NCBI GenBank assembly: GCA_003223595.1
Contig: QHVR01000059.1
Span: 1 to 6,841 of the forward strand
DNA length: 6,841 nucleotides
Direction: 5' to 3'
Source of the DNA: Acidobacteriota bacterium
Lineage (GTDB): Bacteria > Acidobacteriota > Terriglobia > Terriglobales > Acidobacteriaceae
Made by a program: the position numbers and the translations under genes. This document shows, piece by piece, positions 1 through 6,288 of the stretch (the stretch's first letter is position 1; each line of letters opens with the position of its first letter). The notes under the pieces were generated by a model. The model was not told the origin of the DNA. It did no database searches and saw nothing but the letters and a program-made list of their open reading frames with translations.

Positions 1-1
1 T

Positions 2-1204
2 CGCAATCTGGGCAATGGAAAATTCGAGGACGTGACCGAAGCAGCTGGGATCAAAAGCGATAAGTGGTCAGTTGCCGCCGGCTGGCTCGATTACGACAAC
101 GATGGCTGGTTGGACCTGTTCGTCGTGAACTATGCCCACTGGACTCCTGATTTCGACCGCTACTGTGGCGATCGTGAGCGCGACTTGCGCGTCTATTGCC
201 ATCCGAAATATTTCGAGGGGCTGCCCAATACGCTATATCGGAACCGTCGGGACGGCACATTTGAAGACGTCAGCAAAGAAGCTGGAATTCTCGAACACAT
301 TGGCAGAGGAATGAGCGTTGCATTCGCCGACTACGATAACGACGGCTTCACCGATGTTTTTGTCACAAATGACAATCTGCCCAATTTCTTGTTCCGCAAT
401 CGACGTAACGGAACATTCGAAGAGGTAGCCCTCGAAGCCGGCGTGGCGTTGACCAACAACGGCGCTCCGATCGCCAGTATGGGCGCTGACTTCCGGGACT
501 TTAACAATGACGGGCTTTGCGACATCAATGTCACGGCCCTGGCCGGCGAAACATTTCCTTTGTTTCGCAATCTCGGGAAAGGCTCTTTCCTGGATGCAAC
601 TCACAGCAGCCAAATAGCCCAGCTCTCGGCTGCACGCAGCGGCTGGAGCAATGGATTTTTCGATTTCAATAACGATGGATGGAAGGATCTGTTCACCGCC
701 AATTCGGATGTCAATGATTTGGTTGATCTGTTCCAGTCAACCCACTACAAGCAGCCGAACAGCCTTTTCGCCAACCTCGGCGATGGAACCTTCCGCGACG
801 TATCTTCGGACGCGGGTTTTACGCTGGCACGCGCCCATCGTGGCAGTGCTTTTGCCGATTTTGATAATGATGGGAAAGTCGACGTGGTAGTCAGTGCATT
901 GGGGGAGTCCGCCGAACTCTGGCAAAACGTTAGCCCCGACCCGAATCACTGGCTTGTATTGAAACTAACGGGCACTCGCAGCAATCGCGACGGCATTGGA
1001 GCTAAAATTCGCGTGGGCGATCAGTTCAATCACGTCACCACGGCTGTCGGATACGCTTCCTCCAGCCCGTCCACTGTACACTTCGGGACCGGCAAGCTGG
1101 AGAAAATAGATCGAATCGAAATCCGATGGCCCAGCGGGACTGTTCAAGTGCTGCAGAATGTCGCGACCAACCAACTGATCGAAGTGCGCGAGCCCATGAA
1201 ATAG
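2..1204 (+). CDS. CRTAC1 family protein (FG-GAP/VCBS repeats plus C-terminal ASPIC/UnbV domain), 5' end missing
   Basis: The reading frame is open from the first bases of the window, so the gene starts upstream; an internal GTG at 32 is not a credible start because the preceding codons (RNLGNGKFEDV) already belong to a repeat. Five calcium-binding type loops of the form DxDNDGxxD or DFNNDGxxD are visible, starting near bases 89, 329, 497, 662 and 857, each followed by a short hydrophobic strand. These are typical of FG-GAP/VCBS beta-propeller blades. Each unit also has an N-x-G-x-G-x-F strand (for example FRNRRNGTFEEV). From about base 944 to the stop the sequence matches the ASPIC/UnbV domain: NHWLVLKLTGTRSNRDGIGA at its start, a conserved GYASS segment, then RIEIRWPSG near the end. 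Such proteins are exported and thought to bind surfaces or partners; no enzymatic role is established. It faces the TPR gene tail to tail. Family call is secure; biological role is unknown. Confidence 0.93.
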   Translation, partial: RNLGNGKFEDVTEAAGIKSDKWSVAAGWLDYDNDGWLDLFVVNYAHWTPDFDRYCGDRERDLRVYCHPKYFEGLPNTLYRNRRDGTFEDVSKEAGILEHIGRGMSVAFADYDNDGFTDVFVTNDNLPNFLFRNRRNGTFEEVALEAGVALTNNGAPIASMGADFRDFNNDGLCDINVTALAGETFPLFRNLGKGSFLDATHSSQIAQLSAARSGWSNGFFDFNNDGWKDLFTANSDVNDLVDLFQSTHYKQPNSLFANLGDGTFRDVSSDAGFTLARAHRGSAFADFDNDGKVDVVVSALGESAELWQNVSPDPNHWLVLKLTGTRSNRDGIGAKIRVGDQFNHVTTAVGYASSSPSTVHFGTGKLEKIDRIEIRWPSGTVQVLQNVATNQLIEVREPMK

Positions 1205-1226
1205 CTGGAAAATACGTACACTGCGT

Positions 1227-2726
1227 TCATGGAGCCGTGATATCTGTCTCTTGCTTAGCAGCTTCGTTCCGTGCTGCAATGGACCTCTGCATCGATTCGT
1301 AATCGCTAAGCATTTTCTTGGAGAGTTCGATTTGGCCAATGGCCCGGTAAGCCTGCGCGAGCTGATAATGCAGCGTGCCATCTTCGTCCCTGGCCAACAC
1401 TAGCTTCAAATGTGGAATTGCATTGGCCGCCTGCCCCGCCGCGAGTTGGCATCGTGCCAGTGACTTCTGCGCGGCGACAGATTTTGGATCACGAGCCGCG
1501 GCGCGTTTCAGCAGTGGCAGGGCTTCCTTTGGTTGCTGCAGTTCCAGCAAAGTGTCCCCCGCAAAGTAATTGAACTCAGCTGAATCGGGCTGCTGATGCA
1601 GGAGCTCCTGAAACAGGGGCAGAGCTGCGCTGTAGTCCTCGCCAAGTTTTAGACTGATCGCGAGTTCTTTCCTGATCTGCAGGTTCGTTGGCGAAAGCTC
1701 CAACGCCTTCCTCCACTCAGAGGCAGCCTCACTGTATTTCCTTTGGTTATTGTATATATGCCCTTTTAGCTCGTGCAGTTCGGCAGAAGATGGCAGCCGA
1801 CCGAGCCGGTCGAATGCAGTCAGTGCCAGCTCGTTGTAGGCTCGGGTTCTCCAGTAGAACGACTCGGGTGTGTTTGCCGATTCGGCAGCAGCGATCAAAT
1901 CTTCGTACTTTCCGGCTTGAAAGTGACATTCGAGCGTAGGCGAGCGGCAATCCAGCGAAGCAAGTGCCATTTCCCGCTGTTCTTCAATTTCTGCCCACTC
2001 CGGGTGTCCGGTTTGCCGGTAAATCTCCGCTAAGGCGCTGTGCAGCCCATGCAGGTTGGGCATCCGCTCCAGTGCACGGCGATAAAGGTAGAACGCGCTC
2101 GAGAATTGCTGTTCTCGCAGGCGTGCTTCCGCTAGCAGGGAAAGCACATAGGCCGATTCTGGAGCCAATCTCTGTAGCTTTTCGAAGGTGGTGCTCGACA
2201 GCAGTTCGTAACAGCGCCCGAGCCCGTACCAAGCCGTTGCATTCTGAGAATCTTCAGTAGCGATCCGCTGGTACTCGGTACGTGCTTCTTCCAATCGGTC
2301 GAGCGAAAACAGCGCGTCAGCGAGCATCTGCCGTGCCTGGTGCTGGTCAGGTTGCAGTTGGAGCACCGTTCTGAGCGGCTTGAGCGCTGCGGACGCCTCT
2401 CCTAATTGCAGACGCGTCGTACCGAGAAAAAGCCAAGCAGGTGCCATATGCGGATCCAGCTTCACGGCCTCTTCTAATTGCGGGATCGCTTCCCGTTTCT
2501 TGCCAGCCAGGTGCAACGCCATGCCCAAGTTCAGCTTCAAACCCGGGTTATTCGGCAGCGCCTCATTCAGTTCGCGATAAACAACAATGGCCTGCTGGAA
2601 CTTGCCTTCGGCCATCAGTTGCTTGGCCTCCTGGGACTTCTCAGCTAAGCCGTCGATTTGCGGCAAGGGTGTCGCATACGCCGAGATCGACACCAAGCAA
2701 ACAAAGAACAGCCGCGCAAATGTCAT
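1227..2726 (-). CDS. Secreted tetratricopeptide-repeat protein
   Basis: This is a 499-residue protein. Residues 1-18 form a signal peptide (MTFARLFFVCLVSISAYA) with a likely cleavage after AYA, which supports the ATG at 2726 and a periplasmic location. Helical repeats of about 34 residues fill the rest: clear TPR units at about 31-60, 61-94, 95-128 and 129-161, weaker ones at about 192-240, and a second clear block at about 316-349, 350-383, 384-416, 417-449 and 450-483. Diagnostic pieces are GKFQQAIVVYRELNEALPNN and KYSEAASEWRKALELSPTN. The linker between the blocks (about 250-300) has two cysteines, C260 and C267, in the stretch LDCRSPTLECHFQAGKYED, which could form a disulfide after export. 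TPR proteins act as binding scaffolds; the partner is unknown. The adjacent CRTAC1 protein is a candidate because both families are often exported and abundant in Acidobacteriota, but the two genes are convergent, not an operon. No strong Shine-Dalgarno sequence is seen before the start. Confidence 0.92.
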   Translation of the reverse strand: MTFARLFFVCLVSISAYATPLPQIDGLAEKSQEAKQLMAEGKFQQAIVVYRELNEALPNNPGLKLNLGMALHLAGKKREAIPQLEEAVKLDPHMAPAWLFLGTTRLQLGEASAALKPLRTVLQLQPDQHQARQMLADALFSLDRLEEARTEYQRIATEDSQNATAWYGLGRCYELLSSTTFEKLQRLAPESAYVLSLLAEARLREQQFSSAFYLYRRALERMPNLHGLHSALAEIYRQTGHPEWAEIEEQREMALASLDCRSPTLECHFQAGKYEDLIAAAESANTPESFYWRTRAYNELALTAFDRLGRLPSSAELHELKGHIYNNQRKYSEAASEWRKALELSPTNLQIRKELAISLKLGEDYSAALPLFQELLHQQPDSAEFNYFAGDTLLELQQPKEALPLLKRAAARDPKSVAAQKSLARCQLAAGQAANAIPHLKLVLARDEDGTLHYQLAQAYRAIGQIELSKKMLSDYESMQRSIAARNEAAKQETDITAP

Positions 2727-2755
2727 GACAATACCAACATGGAAGGTGTTCCCAA

Positions 2756-2786
2756 ATTATAGAGCAGACGCGCTATCGGTCGTCAC
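2756..2786 (-). promoter_or_regulatory. Candidate sigma70-type promoter for the TPR gene
   Basis: Read on the minus strand there is a perfect -10 hexamer TATAAT at 2761-2756, 29 bases before the TPR start codon. A possible -35 box, GTGACG (2786-2781), is four of six to consensus, but the 19-base spacer is longer than ideal. Predicted transcription would begin near 2749, giving a short leader of about 23 bases. The -10 match is plain to see; its use as a promoter is inference. Confidence 0.4.
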
Positions 2787-2865
2787 GAGGGGAATGTTCA
2801 TGCGACCCAAGCCTCAGATTCCCATCCCGGAGCGCAGTCGGTTCTGGTACCGTACTACAAGCCAC

Positions 2866-2869
2866 GAGG
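2866..2869 (+). promoter_or_regulatory. Ribosome binding site deciding the dehydrogenase start
   Basis: GAGG lies five bases before the ATG at 2875, which opens directly into a short basic N-region and a hydrophobic segment, so this start gives a normal export signal. A competing site, GAGGGG at 2787-2792, stands seven bases before an in-frame ATG at 2800. That start would add 25 residues ahead of the signal sequence, giving an unusually long N-region. I prefer 2875, but both are possible from the sequence alone. Confidence 0.5.
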
Positions 2870-2874
2870 CCACA

Positions 2875-5196
2875 ATGAGCACGACTCCAAGGGCACGAAT
2901 GCAGCGACAGCTCATTGCTGTCGCTGTTTCAGGATTGGGGCTTTGTCTTTTCCTGGCCATCAGATCGCAGGCACACAGCCGGGTGAACCGCCAGCACAAC
3001 TCTACTCGCGTCGCTTCTGCCGCGGTCGTTGCACCGGAGCACTCTACCTGGAGTGACTACGCGGGCGCTCCTGATGGAGCACAGTATTCAGCCCTCGACC
3101 AGATCAACCGATCCAACGTCAGCCAATTGCGCGTCGCATGGACATATCCAACCGGAGATGGGAGCAAATATCTGTTTAACCCCCTCGTGGTCGGCAGGAC
3201 GATGTACGTTCTGGCGCGAAATAACTCGATCGTCGCGCTCAACGCTGCAACGGGACGCGAACTGTGGGTTCACTCGACCGGAACAAGCACCCATCTGATC
3301 ACGAATCGCGGCATCAATTATTGGGAAAGTTCCGATCACTCTGAACAAAGATTACTGTTCGCAGTCGACAACTTCCTGCAGGCCGTTGATGCCCGCACGG
3401 GTCAATCGATCATGAATTTCGGTGTGAATGGCCGAGTAGATTTGCGCGATGGGCTCGGACGCGATCCCGAAAGCTTAAATTTGGTTCAATCGACCACACC
3501 AGGTCGCGTCTTCGAAGACCTACTCATTCTGGGATCGGCCACAAACGAAGAATACGAGTCTGGTCCGGGCGATATTCGTGCGTACAGCGTCCGGACCGGC
3601 CGGCTGATCTGGACGTTTCACACTGTGCCGCATCCCGGCGAGGTCGGCTATGACACTTGGCCGAAAGAATCGTGGAAGACAGTCGGCGGAGCCAATGCCT
3701 GGAGCGGGCTCTCTGTAGACGTCAAACGCGGCGTCGTCTTCGTTCCGACCGCAAGCCCCAAGTACAACTTTTACGGGGCCAACCGAACCGGCGCCAATTT
3801 GTTTGGCGATTGTCTGCTCGCCCTGAATGCGCGCACGGGAAAATTAATCTGGTATTTCCAAATGGTGCACCACGACATTTGGGACTACGACAACGGTACG
3901 GCTCCGATGCTGTTAACTGTCCGCCACGCCGGCAAGACCATCGACGCGATAGCTCAGGTTGGGAAAGAAGGTTTCGTCTGGGTGTTCAATCGCGAAACCG
4001 GTGAGCCGCTGTGGCCGATCGAAGAGCGCCCCGTGCCACCATCAGAAATGCCCGGCGAGGTGACGTGGCCCACCCAGCCGTTTCCGCTGAAGCCTCCTCC
4101 GTTTGCCCGCCAGAGCTTCACCAGCAAAGACTTGAGCCCGTTCCTCGACGCTGAGGAACGCCAGGAGATTGCGAAGACGGTCGAACAAGCACGCAATCAA
4201 GGCCTGTTCACACCGCCCGATGTAAGCAACACCATCGAAATGCCGGGAAACAACGGCGGTGCGAATTTTCAGGGAGCAGCGGTCGATCCTGTCCACGGTA
4301 AGTTGTTTGTGGTCTCGAAAGATCTGCCTGCTCTGCTCAAGTTAGAGCCAAACTCACATGAGGCTGCGGACACGAGTGTTCCGCCCGGCCGTTCTCCTGA
4401 AGAGCGCGGTCGGAACGTTTATGAATCCAAGTGCAAATTGTGTCATGGCGCCGAGTTGGCAGGACAGCCTCCGGCTGTGCCATCTCTCGTCGACATCGAA
4501 TCGAGACTAAGCGCGGATGAGGTGCGAGCGATTGTCACACGCGGACGCGGCCAGATGCCCGCGATTTCGCCCCTTTCGGATGCGGCATTAGATTTCCTTG
4601 TGGCCTATGTATTGCATCCAAAGAGAGCGCCCACAACCGGTCCAGGGCAAGTTAGGCAAAACTCCGCTCCTGAGACCACATCGAATATTCCCCCCGAAAA
4701 GCTCCGGTATCGAAGCAGCTTCGGTTTTATGTTCGCGAGTAGCGGATTGCCGGTGATCGCCCCGCCCTGGACCACGCTGACCGCCTACGATCTCAACGAC
4801 GGCACGATCGAATGGCAGGTGCCGCTAGGAGAAGTTCCGGAGTTGGCTGAAAAAGGCTTTAAGGATACCGGCTCTCATTTTCCCAAAGTTGGTCCCGTGA
4901 TGACAGCCGGTGGTCTGATTTTCACCGGTACGCGCGACCGCAAGGTTCGCGCCCTAGATTCGCAGACCGGCAGAGTGCTGTGGGAGGCTAAGGTGGATGC
5001 CGCCGTTGAGGGAATGCCGGCGGTGTATAAAATCGGCGGACGTGAATATATCGTATTCTGCGCCGCGGCGCAGGCCACTACACGTACGCACGATGTTCCG
5101 GGTCACCCCGCGCTGCAAACGCCGATCCCCGGAGCGTATGTCGCTTTTGCATTGCCCGCGGGTGTTCGGAGCGCTCAAAAACATGGGGTCCCTTAG
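2875..5196 (+). CDS. PQQ-dependent dehydrogenase (glucose dehydrogenase-like quinoprotein) with an internal cytochrome c domain
   Basis: With the ATG at 2875 the protein has 773 residues. Residues 13-29 are hydrophobic after a basic N-region, with possible cleavage after SQA at 33, so it is exported; the five-helix membrane anchor of classical membrane glucose dehydrogenases is absent. The propeller starts near W59 (WSDYAGAPDGAQYSALDQIN). Blade motifs of the A-x-TG-x-x-x-W type recur (TGRELW, TGRLIW, TGKLIW, TGEPLW, TGRVLW). GANAWSG (272-278), HHDIWDYD (332-339) and TQPFP (400-404) resemble the glucose dehydrogenase group; the aspartates at 334-339 include the probable catalytic base. No vicinal Cys-Cys pair of methanol/ethanol dehydrogenases is present. 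Residues 508-582 are a cytochrome c domain with CKLCH (C520, C523, H524) and a likely axial Met561 in GQMPAIS; the propeller resumes near 611 and ends at 773. PQQ oxidises a sugar or alcohol and the haem passes electrons on. The substrate cannot be told. No PQQ biosynthesis gene is in the window. Confidence 0.93.
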   Translation: MSTTPRARMQRQLIAVAVSGLGLCLFLAIRSQAHSRVNRQHNSTRVASAAVVAPEHSTWSDYAGAPDGAQYSALDQINRSNVSQLRVAWTYPTGDGSKYLFNPLVVGRTMYVLARNNSIVALNAATGRELWVHSTGTSTHLITNRGINYWESSDHSEQRLLFAVDNFLQAVDARTGQSIMNFGVNGRVDLRDGLGRDPESLNLVQSTTPGRVFEDLLILGSATNEEYESGPGDIRAYSVRTGRLIWTFHTVPHPGEVGYDTWPKESWKTVGGANAWSGLSVDVKRGVVFVPTASPKYNFYGANRTGANLFGDCLLALNARTGKLIWYFQMVHHDIWDYDNGTAPMLLTVRHAGKTIDAIAQVGKEGFVWVFNRETGEPLWPIEERPVPPSEMPGEVTWPTQPFPLKPPPFARQSFTSKDLSPFLDAEERQEIAKTVEQARNQGLFTPPDVSNTIEMPGNNGGANFQGAAVDPVHGKLFVVSKDLPALLKLEPNSHEAADTSVPPGRSPEERGRNVYESKCKLCHGAELAGQPPAVPSLVDIESRLSADEVRAIVTRGRGQMPAISPLSDAALDFLVAYVLHPKRAPTTGPGQVRQNSAPETTSNIPPEKLRYRSSFGFMFASSGLPVIAPPWTTLTAYDLNDGTIEWQVPLGEVPELAEKGFKDTGSHFPKVGPVMTAGGLIFTGTRDRKVRALDSQTGRVLWEAKVDAAVEGMPAVYKIGGREYIVFCAAAQATTRTHDVPGHPALQTPIPGAYVAFALPAGVRSAQKHGVP

Positions 5197-5530
5197 ACGA
5201 CGCAAGTCGGGCTGTGCGCCTGATACATCTCTGGACCATATCGATTGACTTTGAGAATCGCCGCAGCGAATGTCAAACCGATTGAGAAGACCCTTGAATT
5301 ACAGGAGATGTGATTATGTGAACGGCTCTACCTCTAACTCTAAGTGCGCAACGGTCCGCTGTTTTTGACACGGGCGGATGGCTAGGCCGATGCCGTCATA
5401 CGGCGTGACTGTCTTGGCGTATTGATGGAATGAACGTGTCCGTTTCAAGCTTGGGCGGAGCGCAGCTAAGACACCCTCGGGCGCCGCTTCCAAATCCGAA
5501 TTCGCGCACAATTCGCTTACAAATTGGAAA
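5197..5530. other. Non-coding stretch downstream of the dehydrogenase gene
   Basis: No convincing gene is seen here on either strand. A 65-codon minus-strand frame (5314-5511) has no recognisable domain, no good ribosome site and is short enough to be chance. A good Shine-Dalgarno-like AGGAG at 5303-5307 is followed by ATGTGATTATGTGA, in which each ATG is immediately closed by TGA, so nothing is encoded. I see no strong terminator just after the dehydrogenase stop codon. Confidence 0.5.
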
Positions 5531-5547
5531 GGCCGCTTATCGCGGCC
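5531..5547 (-). terminator. Hairpin after the tRNA-fMet 3' fragment, probable former terminator
   Basis: GGCCGC and GCGGCC form a perfect six-pair GC stem around a five-base loop. Read on the minus strand it lies about 20 bases past the CCA end of the tRNA-fMet fragment and is followed by TTTCCAATTT, a weak T-rich run. This is where a terminator of the original tRNA gene would be expected. Stem and position are seen; the function is inferred. Confidence 0.5.
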
Positions 5548-5568
5548 GCCGTAAGTCTAAGATTTGAT

Positions 5569-5617
5569 TGGTTGCGGGGGGTGGATTTGAACCACCGACC
5601 TTTGGGTTATGAGCCCA
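5569..5617 (-). pseudogene. 3' half of an initiator tRNA-fMet gene (CAT), probable attachment-site remnant
   Basis: On the minus strand this reads TGGGCTCATAACCC (anticodon stem-loop, anticodon CAT at 5611-5609), then the variable loop AGGTCG, a full T arm GGTGG-TTCAAAT-CCACC, the acceptor strand CCCCGCA, discriminator A and an encoded CCA at 5571-5569. Three G:C pairs next to the anticodon loop and an A at position 72 are hallmarks of bacterial initiator tRNA. Upstream of position 28 similarity stops: the acceptor 5' strand and the D arm are missing, and no matching 5' half was found to the right in this window. A half-gene that keeps exactly the anticodon-to-CCA part is the usual product of site-specific integration into a tRNA gene. 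By geometry the inserted DNA lies to the right and the intact tRNA-fMet should be at its far end. It is too incomplete to be a functional tRNA. Confidence 0.85.
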
Positions 5618-5639
5618 CAGGAATACGGAATTTCAACAA

Positions 5640-5677
5640 CTTACAAGACGCGGGTGGCTACCTAAAAGCCTTGTAAG
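5640..5677. repeat. Inverted repeat CTTACAAG / CTTGTAAG beside the tRNA-fMet fragment
   Basis: CTTACAAG (5640-5647) and its exact reverse complement CTTGTAAG (5670-5677) are separated by 22 bases, starting 22 bases inside the junction of the tRNA fragment. Paired short sites at this distance from an attachment core are what recombinase arm sites look like, but an eight-base repeat can also arise by chance. Confidence 0.5.
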
Positions 5678-5697
5678 GAACGTTTGGGAAGCCTTAT

Positions 5698-5715
5698 TGG
5701 ACAGTTAATGGACAG
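5698..5715 (+). repeat. Direct repeat TGGACAG, one helical turn apart
   Basis: TGGACAG occurs at 5698-5704 and again at 5709-5715. The 11-base period places both copies on the same face of the helix, as for tandem protein-binding sites. It lies about 80 bases right of the tRNA-fMet fragment. The repeat is visible; any binding protein is inference. Confidence 0.4.
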
Positions 5716-5889
5716 GCGAGTTTTTGGGCAGTTTTCACGACCAGCGCTGGGATTTGACAAGACGAAGTGTAGTCACTTGCATCTAGCTGGGGATCGCCTT
5801 GCAACGGCGCAATCGACCACTGTTCTCAAGGCGCTGATTCTTAGCTTTTCGATGAAGGCTCGCGGAATTGAAATCTGATCTTGCGCCAA

Positions 5890-5907
5890 TGGGTCAGAGG
5901 GGACCCA
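5890..5907. repeat. Short hairpin TGGGTC / GACCCA
   Basis: Six perfect pairs, TGGGTC (5890-5895) with GACCCA (5902-5907), close a six-base loop AGAGGG. It has no following T run on either strand, so it does not look like an intrinsic terminator. Function unknown. Confidence 0.35.
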
Positions 5908-6027
5908 GGAACTCATCGTATGCATGCCTGCCCTCGTTGATCCTTGCATGATTAGGGATTTCAGGCTGATAGGAACTGATGCCGGGGAGCCTTACAACCG
6001 TGAGCAACTGATTCAAAATCAGTTCCT
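5907..6027. repeat. Cluster of AGGAACTGAT-like repeats
   Basis: AGGAACTGAT at 5971-5980 has an exact inverted copy ATCAGTTCCT at 6018-6027, a direct nine-of-ten copy AGGAACTCAT at 5907-5916, and a seven-base core copy AACTGAT at 6006-6012. Four related sites in about 120 bases suggest binding sites for a recombinase or repressor, or a decayed regulatory region. The copies are seen directly; the role is unknown. Confidence 0.45.
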
Positions 6028-6038
6028 CGATTAAATCG
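6006..6038. repeat. Back-to-back dyads AACTGAT / ATCAGTT and CGATTAAATCG
   Basis: AACTGAT (6006-6012) and ATCAGTT (6018-6024) form a perfect seven-pair stem with a five-base loop. Four bases later CGATT-A-AATCG (6028-6038) is an 11-base palindrome. They share sequence with the AGGAACTGAT cluster. No U run follows, so an operator-like role is more plausible than termination. Confidence 0.4.
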
Positions 6039-6209
6039 CGAGGGAATTCATTAGATTAATCAAAGGGAGGGACGTGTTCTGCTATGAATCGTGTGGACAC
6101 AGTGTGGCCGCTACAGCAGCAGACTCGGAACTCTGCCCTGTCACAGCACGGCCAAATGGAACAGGAGGGAACGAGAGGGAATCGGAAGGAATTGGACGAC
6201 GTAGTATGC

Positions 6210-6288
6210 GGGGGCGTAGTTCAGTTGGTTAGAACGCCCGCCTGTCACGCAGGAGGGCGCGGTTCGAGTCCGTCGGTCGCTCCCGCCA
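6210..6288 (+). tRNA. tRNA-Asp (GTC), degenerate and probably non-functional
   Basis: Acceptor strands GGGGGCG (6210-6216) and CGCTCCC (6278-6284) pair, with discriminator G and an encoded CCA at 6286-6288. The D arm GTTC-AGTTGGTTA-GAAC is intact and the anticodon loop CTGTCAC gives anticodon GTC (6244-6246), hence aspartate. Defects: the anticodon stem CCCGC/GCAGG has a C:A mismatch (6239 with 6251). The T stem CGCGG/CCGTC around TTCGAGT ends in a C:C mismatch. Three extra bases, GGT at 6275-6277, sit between T stem and acceptor strand, so the gene is 79 bases against the usual 77 for tRNA-Asp with CCA. A decayed or element-borne copy fits best; sequencing error in an assembly is the alternative. 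Identity is secure, function is doubtful. Confidence 0.8.

Larger units (their letters stand above)
5618..6209. other. Gene-poor stretch between the two damaged tRNA genes, possible island edge
   Basis: No recognisable protein gene lies here on either strand. A plus frame at 5684-5878 starts with TTG and has no known motif. Another plus frame runs from an ATG at 5948 to a TAA at 6032, then stays open to a TAG at 6230; it has no ribosome site and no recognised family. The stretch contains several short inverted and direct repeats, listed separately, and a purine-rich segment at about 6161-6190 with repeated GAGGGAA (6165-6171 and 6175-6181, also at 6040-6046). No integrase or transposase was recognised. 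Confidence 0.5.

Noticed and set aside
233..613. 126-codon minus frame opposite the CRTAC1 gene
   Set aside because: Shadow of a clearly real coding frame; it has no domain and no translation signals.
2587..2874. Long N-terminal extension of the dehydrogenase frame back to 2587
   Set aside because: It overlaps the start of the TPR gene on the other strand, including its signal peptide, and would bury the export signal about 110 residues inside the protein. The 2875 start has a ribosome site and a normal signal sequence.
5314..5511. 65-codon minus frame
   Set aside because: No recognised family, no convincing ribosome site and no support from context.
5684..5878. 64-codon plus frame with a TTG start
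   Set aside because: No ribosome site, no recognisable motif, and it runs through the phased TGGACAG repeats; treated as chance.
5569..6209. Intron-split tRNA-fMet (group I intron after the anticodon stem) instead of an attachment scar
   Set aside because: I could not find a matching acceptor 5' strand and D arm to the right within the window, so there is no second exon to support splicing.
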